Below, in pieces: positions 59,116 to 64,000 of a DNA stretch of 64,000 nucleotides. Position 1 is the first letter of the stretch; each line of letters begins with the position of its first letter. Both the position numbers and the translations under genes were made by a program. Where the stretch lies: NCBI GenBank assembly GCA_963932465.1, contig OZ010800.1, positions 91,218,307 to 91,282,306 of the forward strand. Direction: 5' to 3'. The notes beneath the pieces are model-generated. The model did not search any database. It saw nothing but the letters and a program-made list of their open reading frames with translations, and had not been told where the DNA came from. This stretch comes from Maratus speciosus (Eukaryota; Arthropoda; Arachnida; Araneae; Salticidae).

Positions 59116-60022
59116 ATACACTGCATGGTACAGGAACTCTAATGGATCTCTATTTGTATGTAAATATCTGAATTATTATTAATACCATTAATCCAATTAC
59201 ACGGCTTGGACACTTAAAAATTGGAAAAATTCTATATCGAAAAACCTTCTAAGACGGAATCACATAGTCATAAGAAAAAATCGTTACAGTTTAGTTCCTA
59301 TTTTACCAAGTCTGTCGTCTCTTGCAACGTACTATTTATATTCAAACGGATTATTATATCCATTTTGCACCGATCAAGAATTTTTTCCGTTTAAAACAGG
59401 ATTTAGTCATACACAAATTCTTATAACAGGTTTTAGAGTACTGTATATACCCTCACCCCCCTTGAAATGCATATGTATTACTCTTTAAAGGGAATTTTAA
59501 TTGTAGAATAATGGTAATTTAAAAATATATGCATTTTTGGCAAAAATTGCTGACCCAAGGAGGTTGTTCCTTAAACAGATTTGTGCACGAATCAGACAGG
59601 GACGGGTCAATAATTTTCATACAAGCAGGATTGTGAGCATGCCAGAAAATTTCGGTCGATGCCGACTTCCAGGAAGAATAAAGCACTGGCCCAGAAATAA
59701 ACCCGATTCGGGTCTCCAGAGAGCAAGACACAGAAAAGCGGATGATCAGACTCGACCCGTCCCGAGTCCGTGTGGGCCTCTTAAATGGCATTTGAATGGG
59801 AAAAACGTGTTTTTAATAGCTGGAAAATTTTTAAACAAATTATGAAAAAAATTGAGTTTGAGCTGTAAGTTTCGTTCAAACTCACAGATTTTTTGATCTT
59901 TCGTTCAGTTCACGTTCGTTTATCAAAAAGTGAATCAAGTTCAACTCAAAGTTCACAGAAAGTGAACTAAGTTCACGAGTTTTCGTTCAATGAGCGCGCT
60001 CATACCCAACACTGATTAATAT

Positions 60023-61146
60023 ACATATAAGTATATTTAATATAAATAAAGTTATACTGTATGTATTAAAATTGGGTAATTATTTTTATTATTATTCCTC
60101 TATTCTTTTTAATATTGATCTATTTTCACTTTGTGTTATAAAATTTATTATCGGTTTTATGTGTTTGAATGTCCCACATTCATACTTTTACGATTTTTAT
60201 GGCTGTATGAAAATAATCCACACACTATATTTGAGTTTTTTAGGTAATGGGAATTTAAGTATCAGATAATCTTCTATATACTTCCAAATGTTTTTTATTT
60301 CCTGTGCATTTTATAATTATCTTATATATAATAGTTATTATTAACGACTTTTATATTATTTTTAATATATATTTATATTAATTATTATTGAATTTATTTT
60401 GTTTTATAGCATATAGCTATATATTATCAATGTTATAGAATTATTTAAATTCTTAGTGTAGTTTAAATGAGTAAGATAATAAATATTTTGTATGCTTTTT
60501 TTTATTTTATTAACAATAGTTTTTTTAAAAATATATAGTGTGGTTTATATTAGGTTTATAATTATCTATATATAAGGATTTCTTTGGTTTTGCTGTTAAT
60601 AATTTTTTTTACATTCTAAGGCTTTCAATTGTTCATCTTGTGACATTTGAATAATAAAAATACTACTAGATGGCAGCACCAAAATTTGTCTTTTGACGAT
60701 AAGTTATAAATTTTGTCTTTTGCAGCTCCTTTTCAGTTATAATTTCCTACACCAGGTGGGATTTTTTAGCTAAATTTTGACGATATTGTTAAATAGTAAT
60801 TAATTAATTTAATAGTGCATTTTAGTTATTTTAAATAATGTAATTACTTTCTATTTATTTTATTTTATATTATATTAATTCCACCTATCATGGTATTTCA
60901 AAATGTATTAACGGCATCATTTGGTATCAATTACTGTGATTTCTTAACTGTTTTATTCACCTTAATCTTTACGATATTTTGGTAGCCATGTGCGCGTGGA
61001 TATATTGAAAAATACTGAAATTTTAATCGGTATGTTGTGTATTATTTCTATTTTATATCCTATAAATATTTAAACAGGTTTTATTGATTTTTCCATTTCA
61101 TATTATTTGTTTCTATTCTGTTTTCATTTTTAATCTATTCACTTGA
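60023..61146. other. Very AT-rich spacer
   Basis: No recognised feature; frames are short and composition-driven. Confidence 0.5.
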
Positions 61147-61222
61147 TTATAATGGTTGTTCGGGCACAGAGAAAAATAATTTTTAGCTTTAGCTTATTTT
61201 TCTCACAGAAAACAACCATATT
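61147..61222. other. Palindrome, about 30-bp stem
   Basis: ATGGTTGTT, CACAGAGAAAAATAA and their inverted partners TTATTTTTCTCACAG and AACAACCAT form a long imperfect stem around a ~14-nt loop. It may be a minimal MITE or a structured transcript. ATA precedes the stem and AT follows it, so a TA-type duplication is possible but unproven. Confidence 0.55.
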
Positions 61223-61420
61223 GCTTATATCATTGAATTATGCGCCCTTGAAAACGTAATTCAATATATAAGCTTTTCCATTATTTGTCGGTGTCCACTT
61301 TCTTATTTTTTCTTCCATAATAATTCCTATAATAAATTATTTGGCACTTTTTTTTATACTTACAGCTTTAACTCCTAATATTAAGGTTTTTCATGGTGGT
61401 AGGTTATGTTTAATTAATGG

Positions 61421-61421
<1 letters not shown>

Positions 61422-61477
<56 letters not shown>

Positions 61478-61516
61478 TATGTATATTTATATATATATAT
61501 ATGTATGCATGTATGT
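61422..61516. repeat. (TA)n microsatellite, compound
   Basis: About 50 bp of pure TA followed by interrupted TA/TG units. The plus-strand frame 61341-61685 runs through it and is not credible as a gene. Confidence 0.95.
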
Positions 61517-61715
61517 ACTATTTGTTTGCACGATAAAAGTCTCAATTATGCGCGGATCGTCTTCAAACTCACCAAAGACATTGAGATGGCTAATATCTCG
61601 GCGGGGATTGCAAATACGCATCGCCCAAGGATCTGGAAATAGGGAAGGAATTTGTGAAAAACGAAAAACACCCATAACGTCTTAATTATAATACATATAA
61701 AATCAGTTTAAAGTT

Positions 61716-61740
61716 ATATATATATATATATATATATATA
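61716..61740. repeat. (TA)n microsatellite
   Basis: About 12 TA units. Confidence 0.95.
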
Positions 61741-61854
61741 CCTCTAGGAAAAGTGCCAAAAATTTATGTATCACAGATTTTTGATAAAATTTAAAATGGG
61801 CTCAAGGAGCGAAAAAAATAGTGTTTTAGGGAGTAAAAAATTCATAACTTCGAA

Positions 61855-62148
61855 CATTCACCAGATATCAAATTCAACTAAACTTATTATAAATCTTCTT
61901 AATACTATCTACAACTTTTATATTGACAAGTTTTTGATAGGACCAACTCTAACCGCAAAAAAAATTAAAATAAAATAAAATAAAATAAAAAACCTTAAAA
62001 AAATTAGGGTGTTGAAGAAGAAAAAAATCCTAACTTCTTCATTTCACAAGATATCCAATCCGATTAAATTTATTATACATCACCTCAATAGTAACTACAA
62101 CTTTCATATTGACAAGTTTTTTATAGGACAAACTTTTACAGCAAAAAT

Positions 62149-62190
<42 letters not shown>

Positions 62191-62370
62191 AATAAATAAA
62201 TAAAAACGTAAAAATAGTGAGGTTGAGGCAGGAAAAAATTCGTAACTTCGCCAATCCACAAGAAACCCACTCAGCTTAAATTTATTGTGCATATTTTTAA
62301 TATTATACACAATTTTTATATTGACAAGTTTTTGACAGGACCAACTGTTACAGCAAAAACAAATTTAAGA
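61855..62370. repeat. Three-copy tandem repeat joined by simple repeats
   Basis: The block CACAAGATATC, AAATTTATTAT, ATATTGACAAGTTTTT, ATAGGACCAACT, ACAGCAAAAA (or variants) occurs at about 61859-61965, 62043-62150 and 62256-62362. Linkers are (AAAAT)n near 61965-61990 and (AAT)n/(AAAT)n at 62147-62202. Confidence 0.75.
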
Positions 62371-63250
62371 TAGATAGTGGTTGAAGAAAAAATTATGGTA
62401 ATAAGGTTGTATTCAAAACCAAGTAGCGCTTTTTCTGACTCATTCTTAAATTCATTTTTGCTCTCAAACACATCCATTTGGCATATTCTCTTATTCGAAA
62501 ACTGCATAATGTGCCGTATTTTTAGATAAACGCAGAATGTTTTTCAAAAAATGCTGTCAAAGTGGGCATTTTGAACCGAATTTACGGAAGCGATAGTGCT
62601 GGAAATGAAACAAAAAACGATCGTAATGAGAAAATTTTGTTTGTAAATAAAGATCTAATTAATTGAATAAAAATTAGAAACACACGTCACTTATAAATCT
62701 ATTAAAAAAATCACATCAGCAAGTTTCATGCTTTTGAAAATATGTCAAGTCTGAAAATACGTCAGAAAATTTCGAGTTGTTGAGCGTCGAAAAAGTTATT
62801 ATTTTTTTTTAATACCGCCTTATCATGATACTGATAAAACCAGTTCTTACAGAGAAATTAAATTAAAAACTCTTTAAAAGCGACCAGGTAAAATTGCTAA
62901 ACTAGCTTTATCTCTAATCTTAATTTAGTTTTTCTTGGTTAAATTAGTACTTAACATCGAAATCTGCCTCCGTATGTAGTTCGAGCTGGCAGGCATTTTT
63001 TTTATAAAAGAAAAAAGAAAGTTTTTATAAGATTATAAATATCTTAGTTAAGGATTCATGCGAATTTCTCTGCTACTTTTTGCACATATTTCTTCAAGAT
63101 TCAGCAGATTTATTATTTAATTTTAGATAAAAAATTTAATTATAACTGCTTTTTACCTATTAAACATATATTTCATGTAGACAACGGTATACCTAATGTA
63201 TATATTCTATATATGGGTACGAACACTGGTTTGTCAGCTGAACAATCAAC
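62371..63250. other. AT-rich spacer, nothing recognised
   Basis: No gene, repeat pair or motif was identified. Confidence 0.5.
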
Positions 63251-63797
63251 TATTAGGTTGAGCAAAAAGTTCTGGGAAATTTTTAATCTAATTGTTACCA
63301 GAATTTGTATCGTATATGATGGTCGTGCTATCAATGCCGAGCTCTATTGCCAGCAGATGGATCGCTTCTACGGCAAATTGGTGCAGAAGTATCTAAGATT
63401 GGTTCGCCGGAAGCGCGTTTTGTTTCAACAGGACAATGCCAAACGGTACGTGTCCCAGAGAACCAATGACAAGTCTGCGCAGTTGGACAGCGTCGAAATT
63501 CTTCCACACCCCACCTATATTCCAGACGTGGCTCCATCCGATTATGGCTTCTTTCGATCAATGTAACACTTCCTCAAGAGCTCTCAGTTTGAACCTTTTA
63601 ATGAAGTTGAAGAAGCATGTCAAGAGTTTTTCGATTCCAAGAAGCCGCCATCAAACTGGAATATGGCAGAATGATGGCAGTAAGTCGTGGACTATCATGG
63701 TCTCTACTTTGAAATAGTCCTTGTTACTTTTGTTGTTAATCTGCGCATAACAACGCAACTTTTACAAATTTCCCAGAACTTTTTGCTCAACCTAGTA
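63251..63797 (+). mobile_element. mariner deletion derivative, about 0.55 kb
   Basis: Inverted ends TTAGGTTGAGCAAAAAGTTC at 63253 and, reversed at the right end, CTAGGTTGAGCAAAAAGTTC are flanked by TA (63251-63252 and 63796-63797). The terminal match continues for about 30 bp. The interior encodes only the second half of a mariner transposase, so an internal deletion removed the start and the DNA-binding domain. A full mariner is about 1.3 kb. Confidence 0.9.
63310..63717 (+). pseudogene. mariner transposase, C-terminal half, broken
   Basis: The frame reads INAELYCQQMDRFYGKLVQK, then VLFQQDNAK with the second catalytic Asp, and PDVAPSDYGFF with the third. I count 35 residues between these two Asp, against 34 in classic DD34D mariners. 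After FFRSM a TAA at 63564-63566 interrupts; the same frame continues with PFNEVEEACQEFFDSK and GLYFE and contains at least two more stops before 63717. The N-terminal helix-turn-helix region and first catalytic Asp are absent. In active relatives the protein cuts and pastes the element at TA sites; this copy cannot. Confidence 0.9.
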
Positions 63798-64000
63798 TAA
63801 GATTCTTCTTCATTATTACAATCGAATTTCACCAAATCTTTTATATCACTATAATGATTTAAGACCCGATTATGCCATTATCTTACGACCAAAGCTATCC
63901 TAAAATATATAAATTTGCTTTTGATTTAGAAAATAGTCTGATGTAGACAGGTAATTCGAAATTAAAGAGTCTAAGTCATCACCACTTCTCAAATTTCTGA
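63798..64000. other. Spacer to window end
   Basis: Nothing recognised. Confidence 0.5.

Larger units (their letters stand above)
46501..60014. mobile_element. hAT-type element, 13.5 kb, perfect 8-bp target duplication
   Basis: The left end begins CAGTGTTGCGCCTGCTC and the right end, reversed, CAGTGTTGGGTATGAGC. The octamer ATTAATAT is directly repeated at 46493-46500 and 60015-60022. Both ends carry subterminal GAACT/AGTTCA/CAAACTC words (46530-46660 and 59850-59990). Further in, 46800-46990 matches the reverse complement of about 59560-59720, for example around CATATGAAAATCATTG and GTATGAAAATTATTG. Ends, subterminal repeats and 8-bp duplication are hAT features. No hAT transposase was found. 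The length is inflated by several nested insertions. Confidence 0.65.

Noticed and set aside
61341..61685. 114-codon plus-strand frame
   Set aside because: Its central part is the translation of a (TA)n microsatellite.

Overview
This is a gene-poor, strongly AT-rich piece of a eukaryotic nuclear genome. I found no host protein-coding gene, and nothing bacterial (no operons, ribosome binding sites or CRISPR). The mix of decayed mariner, pogo/Tigger-like, hAT-like, piggyBac, Helitron and Gypsy elements suggests an arthropod. The wording of the Gypsy gag and pol reminds me of arachnid (spider) elements, but that is recollection only, and no species can be named from the window.

Layout. Bases 1-8200 hold degenerate tandem repeats, an inverted-repeat element whose arms each carry a tRNA-like module (2359-3621), a compact TA-flanked hairpin MITE (5740-6007) and a 3-copy ~172-bp tandem repeat. 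Bases 8200-12708 hold a TA-flanked element and then a hAT-like element (10634-12708) that contains a second TIR element, which contains a third. Bases 13123-18822 form one 5.7-kb element with inverted arms of at least 500 bp around a decayed transposase of a family I recognise but cannot name; it also holds a ~147-bp tandem repeat split by a pogo/Tigger-like insertion. Bases 18823-26684 are mostly AT-rich spacer with two MITEs and a possible decayed gag. Bases 26685-34875 are a complete but dead Gypsy-type LTR retrotransposon on the minus strand (direct repeats of about 780 bp, gag, protease, reverse transcriptase, RNase H, integrase).

A Helitron-like non-autonomous family has three minus-strand copies at 34879-36189, 40445-41798 and 47245-48758. 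Bases 37600-39562 hold a second copy of the ~147-bp repeat family followed by a four-unit 236-bp satellite. Bases 43067-45664 hold a second inverted tRNA-like pair and a decayed piggyBac element with TTAA ends. Bases 46501-60014 look like a single 13.5-kb hAT-type insertion: CAGTGTTG ends, long diverged inverted arms and a perfect 8-bp target duplication. It carries the third Helitron, which itself carries a TTAA-flanked piggyBac-like MITE. The window ends with microsatellites, a ~200-bp tandem repeat and an internally deleted mariner (63251-63797).

No element appears able to move on its own: every coding region seen is interrupted or truncated. The value of the window is its insertion history. 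Several insertions can be checked against empty sites in paralogous copies inside the same window. The best candidates for undescribed biology are the unnamed long-TIR transposase element, the inverted repeats that carry tRNA-like modules, and the 13.5-kb hAT-type insertion.
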